Shown one piece after another: positions 7,271-13,987 of a DNA stretch of 19,668 nt. This DNA comes from Roseivirga sp. UBA6061 (lineage in GTDB: Bacteria; Bacteroidota; Bacteroidia; Cytophagales; Cyclobacteriaceae). The notes beneath the pieces were generated by a model, which searched no databases, had not been told where the DNA came from, and worked only from the letters and a program-made list of their open reading frames with translations. The translations under genes were made by a program, and so were the position numbers. The DNA lies in assembly GCA_002427745.1 (NCBI GenBank), contig DIYF01000169.1:1-19668 (forward strand). Direction: 5' to 3'. Positions within the stretch are counted from its first letter, which is position 1; each line of letters begins with the position of its first letter.

Positions 7271-7831
7271 ATGTCTATTGGCAAAAATGTATGGAAGCAC
7301 AGAAAGGCAGCAGGGCTTAGTCAGGCTGACCTGGCTGAGAAAACACTCCTCTCTTTACGGACTATCCAGAGAATTGAGAATGATAAAAACACTCCACGTA
7401 GCTACACGATCAGTGTACTTGCTGAAGCCCTGGGAACAGAGCCCGGAACACTGACGGAGGAGAAGCCAACAGACCATCGCCTGCTCTCAAAACGCATTGC
7501 CTCTATTAACCTGGCGGTGTTGTCCATGGTGATTATTCCTTTTGGTAACCTGATCTTTCCGATTGTTCTGTGGAACCGGTATGCATACAATGAGGTGATC
7601 GATGAGGCGGGAAGAAATGTGATCAATTTTCAAATAACCTGGTCGCTCATTACTTATACTTTGCTGGCTTTTTCTCCCTTTGCCAATGACTGGCTGGATA
7701 CCACTTTCCCAATCATATTTATGGTTTTGATAACCGCCATGGTAGTCAATATTGCCGTGGTATTCCGCACAGCCAGCCGGATAAGGTCAGAAAACTACGA
7801 AGTATCAAAGTGGTCTTTACGGCTCCTATAG
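7271..7831 (+). CDS. XRE-family HTH protein with DUF4870-like membrane domain
   Basis: 186-aa protein combining an N-terminal Cro/CI-type helix-turn-helix (about residues 3-60: 'GKNVWKHRKAAGLSQADLAEKT', recognition helix around 'LSLRTIQRIENDK') with a C-terminal domain of about three hydrophobic helices (roughly 75-165, including 'LAVLSMVIIPFGNLIFPIVLW') that fits DUF4870. The membrane domain suggests a DNA-binding protein tethered to the inner membrane or a membrane protein whose N-terminus senses or regulates; this is common in Bacteroidetes and uncharacterised. The ATG at 7271 is the natural start. The 98-bp gap to the downstream M50-like gene suggests possible co-transcription. Confidence 0.82.
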   Translation: MSIGKNVWKHRKAAGLSQADLAEKTLLSLRTIQRIENDKNTPRSYTISVLAEALGTEPGTLTEEKPTDHRLLSKRIASINLAVLSMVIIPFGNLIFPIVLWNRYAYNEVIDEAGRNVINFQITWSLITYTLLAFSPFANDWLDTTFPIIFMVLITAMVVNIAVVFRTASRIRSENYEVSKWSLRLL

Positions 7832-7929
7832 GTCGATTTTCAGAAATGTCGTTTAAATGTCGCCCTGGTTTTCTTCCTGGATTCAGGACTGAGGTCTAGT
7901 TTGCTCAGGTCAAAAAAACCGGAATATCT

Positions 7930-8484
7930 ATGAATAGCATTTCGAACAATCTCCGCTATGCCGGGGTAGTGTTGGTGGCCGTACTTTTTTCCTGGCTCAG
8001 CCACGAGCTGGCCCACTGGCTGGCATACACAGCCCTGGGGTATGAAGCCGTAATGACCTTCAATACAGTCTATATTAAAAGCGGAGGTCATCGGGCTGAA
8101 TGGCATATGGTTTTGGTGAGTGCGGCAGGCCCGCTGCTGACTATTTTACAAGCTGTTGTGGTCTATTTCTGGCTTCGCAAAAAAGGCTGGAATCCGAATG
8201 TATATCCCTTCCTTTTAATTCCGCTCTATACACGATTACTGGCTGGAGTTATGAACTTTATTAACCTAAATGATGAGGGCAGAATCAGTCATTTTTTGGG
8301 AATAGGGGATTATACGCTTTCCATAGTGGTATCCGCTTTCCTGGGACTGCTGGTTTATAAAACTTCAAAGCAGCACAAGCCAGGCTGGCGATACCAGCTG
8401 TGGACGATTGTGCTAATCATGATTTTCAGTTCTATACTCATTTTAGGTGATCAGGCCTGGGGAGGGGTATTATTGCCGCTGTAA
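7930..8484 (+). CDS. M50-like integral membrane zinc metalloprotease
   Basis: 184-aa membrane protein with a zinc-protease signature. HELAH (residues 25-29) lies in the first hydrophobic helix and gives the HExxH zinc site. 'AAGP' (65-68) matches the conserved glycine/proline turn of M50 (site-2 protease) enzymes. 'NLNDEGR' (112-118) supplies a plausible third ligand, D115, in the position of the family's N-x-x-D-G motif. About four to five membrane segments are visible. It lacks a PDZ domain, so it is a minimal member and may cleave small membrane substrates such as anti-sigma or leader peptides. The substrate is unknown. It follows the XRE-DUF4870 gene, so the two might form a membrane signalling pair; that is inference only. 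Confidence 0.78.
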   Translation: MNSISNNLRYAGVVLVAVLFSWLSHELAHWLAYTALGYEAVMTFNTVYIKSGGHRAEWHMVLVSAAGPLLTILQAVVVYFWLRKKGWNPNVYPFLLIPLYTRLLAGVMNFINLNDEGRISHFLGIGDYTLSIVVSAFLGLLVYKTSKQHKPGWRYQLWTIVLIMIFSSILILGDQAWGGVLLPL

Positions 8485-8766
8485 GAGAGCTTCGGAGCCG
8501 TCTCAATTTTCCAATCAGCGTAAAATCTTCATGGCCCTATGTATACAATTCCCATCTGTGTATATACGGTTTTCGGTGTAGTTGAAGGAAATCACTTCTG
8601 CTGATTTACTGCTTGTTTCAAAAAAATACTCCCAGCTTTTTACCAGCATAAAAGCCTTAATTCAACTCTTAGGTGAAGGTTTTTACCAGGCTTTAAGCGT
8701 TTTTCATCACTCCCTGACCGTCATCGGATTTGCTCGTTCCGATTTAATTTTCTAGCATTGCAAATA

Positions 8767-8795
8767 TATACAGTATATACACTATTAACTGTATA
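8767..8795 (+). promoter_or_regulatory. Candidate operator of the YtrA-type GntR repressor
   Basis: TATACAGT (8767-8774) and ACTGTATA (8788-8795) are perfect 8-bp arms with a 13-nt spacer, and a GTATATAC palindrome (8773-8780) overlaps the left arm. A second GTATATAC occurs upstream at 8560-8567, next to TGTATACA (8540-8547). The AT-rich sequence and the position 205-233 bp before the GntR start fit an autoregulatory operator over the operon promoter. The -33/-7 elements themselves are not clear enough to call. Confidence 0.45.
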
Positions 8796-8817
8796 GACAA
8801 TTGGTTATGATGGAACG

Positions 8818-8956
8818 GTCTCAAAAGTATTTCGTCATTGCGAACAACGTGAAGCCTGCCTGCGGCAAAGGCAGGTAATCTCTTTGTAAAGTCTCGAATG
8901 AAAGATTGAGATCACTTCATTCCATTCGTGATGACGGTTTCTCTGACTTTTGAGAC
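8818..8956. repeat. 139-bp nested inverted-repeat element (MITE/REP-like)
   Basis: The ends GTCTCAAAAGT (8818-8828) and ACTTTTGAGAC (8946-8956) are perfect 11-bp inverted repeats. Inside them is a second pair, CGTCAT (8833-8838) / ATGACG (8931-8936), and near the left side a third, CCTGCC...GGCAGG, around 8855-8874. The 'GTCATTGCGA...AATCTC' core resembles, from memory, a palindromic unit dispersed in many bacterial genomes. It has no coding capacity. It sits between the putative operator and the GntR start, so it would lie in the operon's leader and could form a large RNA hairpin. Confidence 0.7.
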
Positions 8957-8999
8957 TTCCTCGTTTTCGATTGCTATACAGTACAGATACCTGGAAAGA

Positions 9000-9380
9000 A
9001 TGAAGATCATTATATCAAATGCTTCCTCAGAACCGATCTATGAGCAGATCGGTCGACAGATCAAGGCTCAGATTATTTCGGGAGAACTTAAAGAGGGTGA
9101 TGGCTTGCCTTCCATCCGGAAGCTGGCCAAAGAGCTGCATATCAGCGTGATCACCACAAAGCGCGCTTATGAGGAGCTGGAGAAGGAGGGGTTTATAGAT
9201 ACGGTGGGCGGTAAAGGCACATTTGTGGCCATTCAAAACAAAGAGCTGCTCCGCGAGAAACGAATGAAGTCGGTGGAAGATATGATGTCAGATACCGTCA
9301 CAGAGGCTAAAAAGCTGGATATCTCCTATGATGAGCTCCGGGAAATGCTGTCGATTCTCTATGATAGCAATGACGAATAA
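9000..9380 (+). CDS. GntR-family transcriptional regulator, YtrA subfamily
   Basis: 126-aa repressor with an N-terminal winged helix-turn-helix ('PIYEQIGRQIKAQIISGELKEGD', then 'LPSIRKLAKELHISVITTKRAY', then the wing 'VGGKGTFVA') and only a short helical C-terminal tail of about 45 residues. That short dimerising tail is the mark of the YtrA subfamily, which controls adjacent ABC transporter operons. I chose the ATG at 9000, giving 'MKIIISNASSEPIYEQI'; an in-frame ATG at 8928 would add 24 residues encoded mostly by the inverted-repeat element and unlike the family. 'GGAAAG' precedes the start closely. The ABC ATPase begins 20 bp after its stop, so the operon is regulator first, and autoregulation is expected. 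Confidence 0.88.
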   Translation: MKIIISNASSEPIYEQIGRQIKAQIISGELKEGDGLPSIRKLAKELHISVITTKRAYEELEKEGFIDTVGGKGTFVAIQNKELLREKRMKSVEDMMSDTVTEAKKLDISYDELREMLSILYDSNDE

Positions 9381-9400
9381 GAAGATTAAAAAAATTGGAA

Positions 9401-10267
9401 ATGAATACACTGGAAATATCGAATCTCTGCAAAGACTACGGAGATTTTAGGCTGGACAAAGTGTCGTTTGATCTGCCACAGGGCTATGTGATGGGGCTTA
9501 TTGGTCCTAATGGAGCCGGTAAAACCACCATTATCAAGATTATCATGAATCTGGTGATGAAGCAGGAGGGGCAGGTGAAGCTATTTGGCAAAGATCACAG
9601 GGAATATGAGGTGGCGGTAAAGAAGAGAATCGGCTTTGTCTATGATACTCCGGGTTACTACCAGCACTTGAATTTGCGGCAGCTGAAGAATGTAGTGTCG
9701 CCCTTTTATGAGAACTGGGATGAGGCCGTATTTGAGCGTCTTGTCGATCACTTCAATCTGCCTTTGAACAAAACACTCAAGAAGTTTTCAAAAGGTATGG
9801 GCATGAAAGCTTCGATTGCCCTGGCCATGTCGCACCATGCAGACTTTCTGATCATGGACGAACCCACTTCCGGCCTTGATCCGGTAATCAGGAGGGAAGT
9901 ACTGGAGTTTTTCAGGGAGTTTATGCAGCGCGAAGATCGTTCTATTCTGTTTTCTTCACACATCACTACTGACATTGAGCAGGTAGCTGATTACATCACC
10001 TATATCAGGGGCGGCCGGGTAATCTTCTCCAAGACCAAGGATGAAGTTTTTGAGGAATATGCCCTGGTCAAGGGAGGAAATGACTTGCTGGATTATGATA
10101 CCCGAAGTGCCCTGCTGGGCGTACGGTCCGGGGCTTATGGTTTTGAAGGACTCACCCATAATGTCAATGAGGCTCGTGCTGTTTTCGGAGATAGTGCCGT
10201 CTACGACCGGGCTACACTGGAAGACATCATGTTTTTTACAGGACAGAAGTCAAAGACTGTACTATGA
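9401..10267 (+). CDS. ABC-2 type exporter, ATP-binding subunit
   Basis: 288-aa ABC ATPase. Walker A is GPNGAGKTT (35-43), the signature motif is the variant FSKGMGMK (129-136), Walker B is FLIMDEP (149-155) followed by the D-loop TSGLDP, and an H-loop SSH is present downstream. The Q-loop region reads 'YDTPGYY', a form typical of BcrA/YtrB/EcsA-type exporters rather than of import ATPases. About 70 residues at the C-terminus form a helical extension. I took the ATG at 9401 over a TTG at 9395. It overlaps the first permease by 4 bp (ATGA). With the two permeases and a YtrA regulator, the likely role is export of, or resistance to, a cell-envelope-active compound; the substrate is not readable. 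Confidence 0.92.
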   Translation: MNTLEISNLCKDYGDFRLDKVSFDLPQGYVMGLIGPNGAGKTTIIKIIMNLVMKQEGQVKLFGKDHREYEVAVKKRIGFVYDTPGYYQHLNLRQLKNVVSPFYENWDEAVFERLVDHFNLPLNKTLKKFSKGMGMKASIALAMSHHADFLIMDEPTSGLDPVIRREVLEFFREFMQREDRSILFSSHITTDIEQVADYITYIRGGRVIFSKTKDEVFEEYALVKGGNDLLDYDTRSALLGVRSGAYGFEGLTHNVNEARAVFGDSAVYDRATLEDIMFFTGQKSKTVL

Positions 10268-11001
10268 CACTCCTGAGGCTTTTTGCACGAGATTTTCGGG
10301 CTAACGGACTCTATCTGGCTACCAGCTTAGGCATTCTGTTTGTAATGAGCACCGGACTTGCCTATGGTGTGCTGGGAGAGCCCCCGCAAGGTTATGATGA
10401 CCAATGGGTTCTGGCAGATTCTATAGAAATGTTGCTTTACCTGTCCATGATCATTGTCAGCACTAAACTGGCCTCGATTCTCTTTTTTAAGATAGATGAG
10501 ATGAATGATGTGCAGGGAACTTTCGCCAGTCTGCCGGTGGCCAGAAATGAGATAGTGAAGGCCCGCTATATGTCTTCATTGGTGCAGGTTTTGGTTGTGC
10601 TGGGAGTCCATTTACTGGCCATCCTGCCAGCTGCCTTGATTCGGGGAGGCCTTGACCATATAGGTCTGAAACTTGTCTATCACCCGGCTGTCTGGATCAT
10701 CAGTTTTGTTCTGGTGCTCTTGTCTAACAGCTTTTCTTTTCCGGTCTACTTCCGTTTTGGCCTTACCAGAGGACTTGCCGTATTCACGGTTATCCAGGTA
10801 CTGATGCTCGTGACGACCATTGCTCTGCTTGTCAATTTTGTGGATAATGATAGCTTTTTCAGGGCTGTGGAGCAGCTGATCAAATGGGTAGCTGCCCAAA
10901 ATGCTTTCCTCCTCCTCAGTGCTATTATCGGAGGGACACTGTTGATCATGGCAGGCTCTGCCACTTTATCTATTAAACTTTATAACACCAAAGACCTATG
11001 A
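10264..11001 (+). CDS. ABC-2 transporter permease subunit 1
   Basis: 245-aa integral membrane protein with about six hydrophobic helices, starting with 'YLATSLGILFVMSTGLAYGV' near residues 17-36. A cytosolic 'GTFASLPVARNEIVKARY' segment (about 85-102) is the coupling-helix feature of ABC2_membrane_2-type permeases ('f.sLPvsr.eiv.ary'). It is coupled at both ends by 4-bp ATGA overlaps, to the ATPase upstream and to the second permease downstream, so the three make one complex. Lengths and topology fit YtrC/D-like or BcrB-like permeases, but sequence divergence prevents a specific name. Confidence 0.85.
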   Translation: MTLLRLFARDFRANGLYLATSLGILFVMSTGLAYGVLGEPPQGYDDQWVLADSIEMLLYLSMIIVSTKLASILFFKIDEMNDVQGTFASLPVARNEIVKARYMSSLVQVLVVLGVHLLAILPAALIRGGLDHIGLKLVYHPAVWIISFVLVLLSNSFSFPVYFRFGLTRGLAVFTVIQVLMLVTTIALLVNFVDNDSFFRAVEQLIKWVAAQNAFLLLSAIIGGTLLIMAGSATLSIKLYNTKDL

Positions 11002-11636
11002 ACTGGAACATGATTTCAAAATTGATAATCAGCGACCTGAGGGTCTATCGCTGGAGTTTTGTGCTGCTTTCTTTCGTCATGCTGGTGATCGGGATGTTCA
11101 CCATCTTTGTGAATACAAACACCGTAGGGATGTTTACCGGCAGTGGCAGTTCCATAGCCATGGTAGCCATGGCAGCTTATATGTCAGAGATCAAGACTAA
11201 ATCTGCCTGGATTCATACCCTGAGCCTGCCCATTACCAGGAAGGATATGGTAACGGCCCGCTTTCTTACCATGCTGCTGGTAAGTGCTGTTAATCTGGGG
11301 CTGTGGTTACTGGCCTTTTACCTTTTAGCGGGCGTAGTGAAGCCGGAATCGACCGCGTTGATCGGTTCCAGGGAAATCCTGTATACCTGGGTGCATATTC
11401 TCTTCCGAATCGCGCTTTACTTCTTTGTCTTCTACCGTTTTAATGTAATTGTTATCGTGGCTGTTTATCTCTTACCTACCGTTTTGTACTCTGTCTTTTC
11501 ACCTAAGGCCACTCCTATGAGTGATCTGGTACTGGATGATTTCAACCTGTTTCTTACCTGGATATTCGGGAGCCTGATATTGCTGATCGCCTCATACTAT
11601 TCGGCCCTGTCTTATCTGAAGAAGAAGGACTTGTAG
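10998..11636 (+). CDS. ABC-2 transporter permease subunit 2
   Basis: 212-aa integral membrane protein with about six hydrophobic segments. It carries 'WIHTLSLPITRKDMVTARFLTMLL' near residue 75, the same LP-hydrophobic-R coupling element as subunit 1, which shows the two are paralogous half-permeases likely forming a heterodimer. It ends 'SYLKKKDL', resembling the 'KLYNTKDL' end of subunit 1. ATG 10998 overlaps the stop of subunit 1 by 4 bp. It is the last gene of the GntR-ABC operon; beyond it are only palindromic repeats (11637-11958) and a convergent gene. Confidence 0.85.
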   Translation: MNWNMISKLIISDLRVYRWSFVLLSFVMLVIGMFTIFVNTNTVGMFTGSGSSIAMVAMAAYMSEIKTKSAWIHTLSLPITRKDMVTARFLTMLLVSAVNLGLWLLAFYLLAGVVKPESTALIGSREILYTWVHILFRIALYFFVFYRFNVIVIVAVYLLPTVLYSVFSPKATPMSDLVLDDFNLFLTWIFGSLILLIASYYSALSYLKKKDL

Positions 11637-11657
11637 AGGCACTTCGATGTGGGAAAC

Positions 11658-11738
11658 GTCACTCGCCCAAGGCAAGCGACTGGCGGTTGTGCACAAAACC
11701 CCGCTCAGCGGTCTCTGCCTGCAGGACCCTGAGCATTT
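11658..11738 (+). repeat. Composite palindromic repeat, copy A
   Basis: Two hairpin modules. The first is GTCACTCGCC (11658-11667) with GGCAAGCGAC (11671-11680), paired except at two positions. The second is GCTCAGCGGTC (11703-11713) with GACCCTGAGC (11725-11734), whose tip adds CTGC/GCAG. It matches copy B (14031-14110) closely over its whole length except for a 12-13-nt variable middle, and the two mismatched stem positions are the same in both copies. Confidence 0.75.
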
Positions 11739-11800
11739 AAGTTTTGCAAGGGGGACGGTTGGTAGATATTCCATGTAGAGTGAAGGGTTCTCAAAAACAA

Positions 11801-11812
11801 AAGCCCGGGCTT
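11801..11812 (-). terminator. Possible terminator of the NmrA-like operon
   Basis: AAGCCCGGGCTT is a perfect 12-bp palindrome. Read on the minus strand it is followed by TTGTTTTTG, giving a short GC-rich stem with a T-rich tail about 150 bp past the NmrA-like stop. The stem is only about four pairs if a 4-nt loop is required, so this is weak. Confidence 0.3.
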
Positions 11813-11835
11813 AAAGAGCTATGGGGTATAATGGT

Positions 11836-11922
11836 CATCAGGGTCCTCTGTGAGAGACTCTGATGGGGTCCCCTCCGTGATGGACCCTGATGGGGAGTTG
11901 TCGCTCGCCTCTGGCGAGCGAC
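11836..11922 (+). repeat. Composite palindromic repeat, copy C
   Basis: CATCAGGGTCC (11836-11846) and GGACCCTGATG (11882-11892) are perfect 11-bp inverted repeats. Next come GTCGCTCGCC (11900-11909) and GGCGAGCGAC (11913-11922), a perfect 10-bp stem with a 3-nt loop. The left part matches the left part of copy B (13988 onward), and the second stem is the perfect version of the stem that has two mismatches in copies A and B. Copies A and C together carry the modules that copy B carries alone. Confidence 0.75.
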
Positions 11923-11958
11923 TGAGATGGTTACTTTTGTGGCGGAGTAACGTGAAAC

Positions 11959-12801
11959 CTATGCTTCAACATTGGCCGGGGCATTCCAGATGCCGGTGGC
12001 GGCAGTTTCCTGAGCGTATTGAGCGAAACTCTTCGCTTTTCTGCCCAGTACCTGCTCTACTCCGTTGGTGGTACTGGAATTTCTTCCGTCCAGCACATAG
12101 GTGAACAGATAATTAATCAGCCAGCGGTAATCTTCTGGTACCCCGTGCTCTTCCAGCATGGTTGCATAGGCTTCCAGGCTGATGGGGTGGAGCTGAATTT
12201 CCCGGCCGGTGGCTTTTGAAATTTCAGCTACCACCTCGCCAAAGGTGAGTAAATCCGGGCCGGTCAGCTCATGTACTTTGCCGGCATGGCCTTCTTCTGT
12301 GAGCGAGGCAACTACCACATCAGCAATATCATCCACATCCACATAAGGCACTTTGGTCTCTGTACGGGGCACTGCCACGTGACCGGCCAGGATGGCATCC
12401 ATAAAGAAGCTCTCGCTGAAGTTCTGACTAAACCAGTCGCAGCGTACCACCGTCCAGTCTATGCCTGAGCTCTTCACGATTTCTTCGCAGCGCTGTGCTT
12501 CCGCTTCGCCTCTGCCAGAGAGAATAACCAGGTGCTGAACTCCTGCAGCCACGGCCTCTTTGGTAAAGGCCGTAATGGCTGCAAAGGCGGCAGGTACGGC
12601 CAGGTCTGGCTGGAATGTAATGTAGACTTTGGTGACTCCTTTGAGTACCCCGGCCCAGCCTTCCGGGTTATGCCAGTCAAATGCGGGAGTAGCACTGCGT
12701 GATCCGAGTCGTACATTTTTACCTAGTTGGGTCAGCTTGTCTGCTACTCTGCGACCGGTCTTACCAGTCGCTCCTAATACTAATATTTGTTCTTGTGTCA
12801 T
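11959..12801 (-). CDS. NmrA-like NAD(P)-binding protein
   Basis: 280-aa Rossmann-fold protein of the atypical short-chain dehydrogenase/NmrA group. GATGKTG (10-16) is the nucleotide-binding turn, 'HLVILSGRGEAEAQRCEEIVKSSGIDWTVVR' spans the usual S-x-x-E/K active-site region, and 'VPYVDVDDIADVVVASL' plus 'VHELTGPDLLTFGEVVAEIS' are strongly typical of this group. Members are quinone-oxidoreductase-like enzymes or redox sensors; the conventional Tyr-x-x-x-Lys pair is not obvious, so catalysis is uncertain. It starts at ATG 12801, 55 bp after the DUF1772 gene on the same strand, and is probably the last gene of the leftward operon 13797-11959. Confidence 0.85.
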   Translation of the reverse strand: MTQEQILVLGATGKTGRRVADKLTQLGKNVRLGSRSATPAFDWHNPEGWAGVLKGVTKVYITFQPDLAVPAAFAAITAFTKEAVAAGVQHLVILSGRGEAEAQRCEEIVKSSGIDWTVVRCDWFSQNFSESFFMDAILAGHVAVPRTETKVPYVDVDDIADVVVASLTEEGHAGKVHELTGPDLLTFGEVVAEISKATGREIQLHPISLEAYATMLEEHGVPEDYRWLINYLFTYVLDGRNSSTTNGVEQVLGRKAKSFAQYAQETAATGIWNAPANVEA

Positions 12802-12829
12802 GATTTTGTTGTTTTTGAATTATTGAAAT

Positions 12830-12845
12830 GGAGGAGATTTCCTCC
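12830..12845. terminator. Intercistronic hairpin between DUF1772 and NmrA-like genes
   Basis: GGAGGA (12830-12835), GATT loop, TCCTCC (12840-12845) form a perfect 6-bp stem. On the plus strand it is followed by TGTTTTTTT, as in an intrinsic terminator, but no plus-strand gene precedes it. For the leftward operon it would be an intercistronic hairpin, which may protect or attenuate the message before the NmrA-like start at 12801. Confidence 0.35.
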
Positions 12846-12856
12846 TGTTTTTTTGA

Positions 12857-13366
12857 TTAAATGAAAGTGGTATTTACCTGTCCGGGATGGCGTACAGCCA
12901 GGAGTAACAGGATAAATGAAATCACAGAGAAGACTGTTCTGACATTGTGCAGGCGATTCCATTTGAGCTCATAGGCCTGTCGGGTCATTCTGAGCTCCTC
13001 AGCTCCCAGCTTGTTCAGTTCGATGAGGTCCAGTGCTTCATTAAGAGGGACATTGCCCGCAGCGGTAACACCAACTGTACCGGCTACATAGACGATAAAG
13101 GCGGCCATCGTGAAATAGAATGAGGGACCTATCTCCACCTTGAATTCCAGGTAGGTACTCCAGAGCATCATCAGGAGCGCTCCGAAGAAGATGGCGAAAA
13201 AGCCGGGGTTCAGAATAGCCCGGTTAATCTGCTGCATGGCCTCCAGGTAACCTGGGTCAGTCATGCGTTTGGTGCCCGGTATTACGGAGACGGCCCAGGC
13301 ATAAAAGAGCCCGGCAGAAAGTCCTGTGCTCAGCAGGGCAAGGATTGAAATAATTGTTTTCATCAT
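12857..13366 (-). CDS. DUF1772 (anthrone-oxygenase-like) membrane protein
   Basis: 169-aa membrane protein with four hydrophobic helices (about residues 4-25, 55-75, 88-105 and 145-162). Features of DUF1772 are 'GLSAGLFYAWAVSVIPG' in helix 1, the 'RAILNPGFFAIFFGALLM' motif in helix 2, 'GNVPLNEALD' after helix 3, and 'WNRLHNVRTVFSVISFILLLLA' at the end. Relatives include fungal anthrone oxygenase, but most bacterial members are uncharacterised. I chose ATG 13366 (MMKTIIS); a longer reading to 13408 would add 14 residues that weaken the first membrane helix. It lies 47 bp after the upstream four-helix gene and 55 bp before the NmrA-like gene. Confidence 0.82.
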   Translation of the reverse strand: MMKTIISILALLSTGLSAGLFYAWAVSVIPGTKRMTDPGYLEAMQQINRAILNPGFFAIFFGALLMMLWSTYLEFKVEIGPSFYFTMAAFIVYVAGTVGVTAAGNVPLNEALDLIELNKLGAEELRMTRQAYELKWNRLHNVRTVFSVISFILLLLAVRHPGQVNTTFI

Positions 13367-13413
13367 GGTTTTGGGTTTTAATGAGATGAGAGTCTGTCCG
13401 GCACTCATTCTGT

Positions 13414-13797
13414 TCAGTGTCTGATTTTGATTTTCCAGTAGAGCCAGATCACCAGGATGTTCTCTGTCACCAGAATGTAGAGTAGCGGATAGGTGAAGAA
13501 TTCGTAATGGTCTCTGCCGTGTATGGGGATTTCGATTAATGGTACTGTGATGATGGCATCGAGTGCCATGGCCACTGCCATCATGATCAGGGCCAGGCTT
13601 AGGCCATGTCCTCCAGCGCCCTTTTTATAGTAGTAGGCCGTTCCCTGCCAGGCCATGAGTAATATGGCGATACCGATCAGGATGCCTTGTATTACCTCCG
13701 ACTCCTGTATTCCGGGTATGAAATTGAAAATGGCGAAGAGGCTGAAAATGCCCAGCCATACCAGGCCACCTGCTGTAATTGCTCTTTTGATGTTCAT
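13414..13797 (-). CDS. Four-helix small membrane protein of unknown function
   Basis: 127-aa protein that is almost entirely membrane: helices at about 8-28 ('GGLVWLGIFSLFAIFNFI'), 36-56 ('GILIGIAILLMAWQGTAYYY'), 66-88 ('LSLALIMMAVAMALDAIITV') and 102-123 ('PLLYILVTENILVIWLYW'). The short loops include 'YYKKGAGGHG' and 'IPIHGRDHYEFFTYP'. It looks like a DUF5367-type protein but I am not certain of that family. It has a clear ATG at 13797 and is the first gene of the leftward operon with DUF1772 and NmrA-like genes. Its promoter region holds repeat copy B and a second dyad, so regulation may be affected by these. Confidence 0.7.
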   Translation of the reverse strand: MNIKRAITAGGLVWLGIFSLFAIFNFIPGIQESEVIQGILIGIAILLMAWQGTAYYYKKGAGGHGLSLALIMMAVAMALDAIITVPLIEIPIHGRDHYEFFTYPLLYILVTENILVIWLYWKIKIRH

Positions 13798-13908
13798 ATC
13801 TTTTTCGTTTTTGATATGTCAAAGGTGCGGGGTATTGAATGGAATGATTTGTCGGAAAGGGATTCCGATTTGTTCAGAAAGGATTACTTGTGTTCGAGAT
13901 AGAAAAAC

Positions 13909-13959
13909 TCAAAATGCGAGATATCCCGAGTTGCGATATATCTCGCATGTATGTTTTGA
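13909..13959. promoter_or_regulatory. Nested 11-bp dyad upstream of the membrane-protein operon
   Basis: ATGCGAGATAT (13914-13924) and ATATCTCGCAT (13938-13948) are perfect arms with a 13-nt spacer, flanked by an outer TCAAAA (13909-13914) / TTTTGA (13954-13959) pair. It lies 112-162 bp upstream of the start at 13797, within the 365-bp gap between the AraC gene and the operon. Either a regulator operator or another dispersed palindrome; it is unlike copies A-C. Confidence 0.5.
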
Positions 13960-13987
13960 AAAGCAGAATTGTGGGCTGGAGGAAGGA

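Larger units (their letters stand above)
8485..8999. other. Gene-free control region, 515 bp
   Basis: I see no credible gene here. It holds GTATATAC and TGTATACA palindromes at 8540-8567, an AAAGCCT (8651-8657) / AGGCTTT (8688-8694) dyad that could form an RNA hairpin, the TATACAGT/ACTGTATA dyad at 8767-8795, and the inverted-repeat element at 8818-8956 just before the GntR gene. The promoter of the GntR-ABC operon should be in the AT-rich 8758-8800 stretch. Confidence 0.6.
11637..11958. other. Gene-free convergent spacer with palindromic repeats
   Basis: This 322-bp stretch between the permease stop and the convergent NmrA-like gene has no credible gene. It contains repeat copy A (11658-11738), a GC-rich palindrome at 11801-11812, and repeat copy C (11836-11922), described separately. 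It is probably where the two opposing transcripts end. Confidence 0.6.

Noticed and set aside
8818..8956. Insertion sequence
   Set aside because: It has inverted ends but is only 139 bp long and encodes no transposase, so it is at most a non-autonomous element.
8928..8999. Upstream extension of the GntR gene from ATG 8928
   Set aside because: The added 24 residues are encoded largely by the inverted-repeat element and precede the normal family N-terminus at ATG 9000.
11592..12104. Short open frames in the repeat-rich spacer (11592-11774 minus, 11850-12104 plus)
   Set aside because: They run through the palindromic repeats or antisense to the NmrA-like gene and have no protein-like features.
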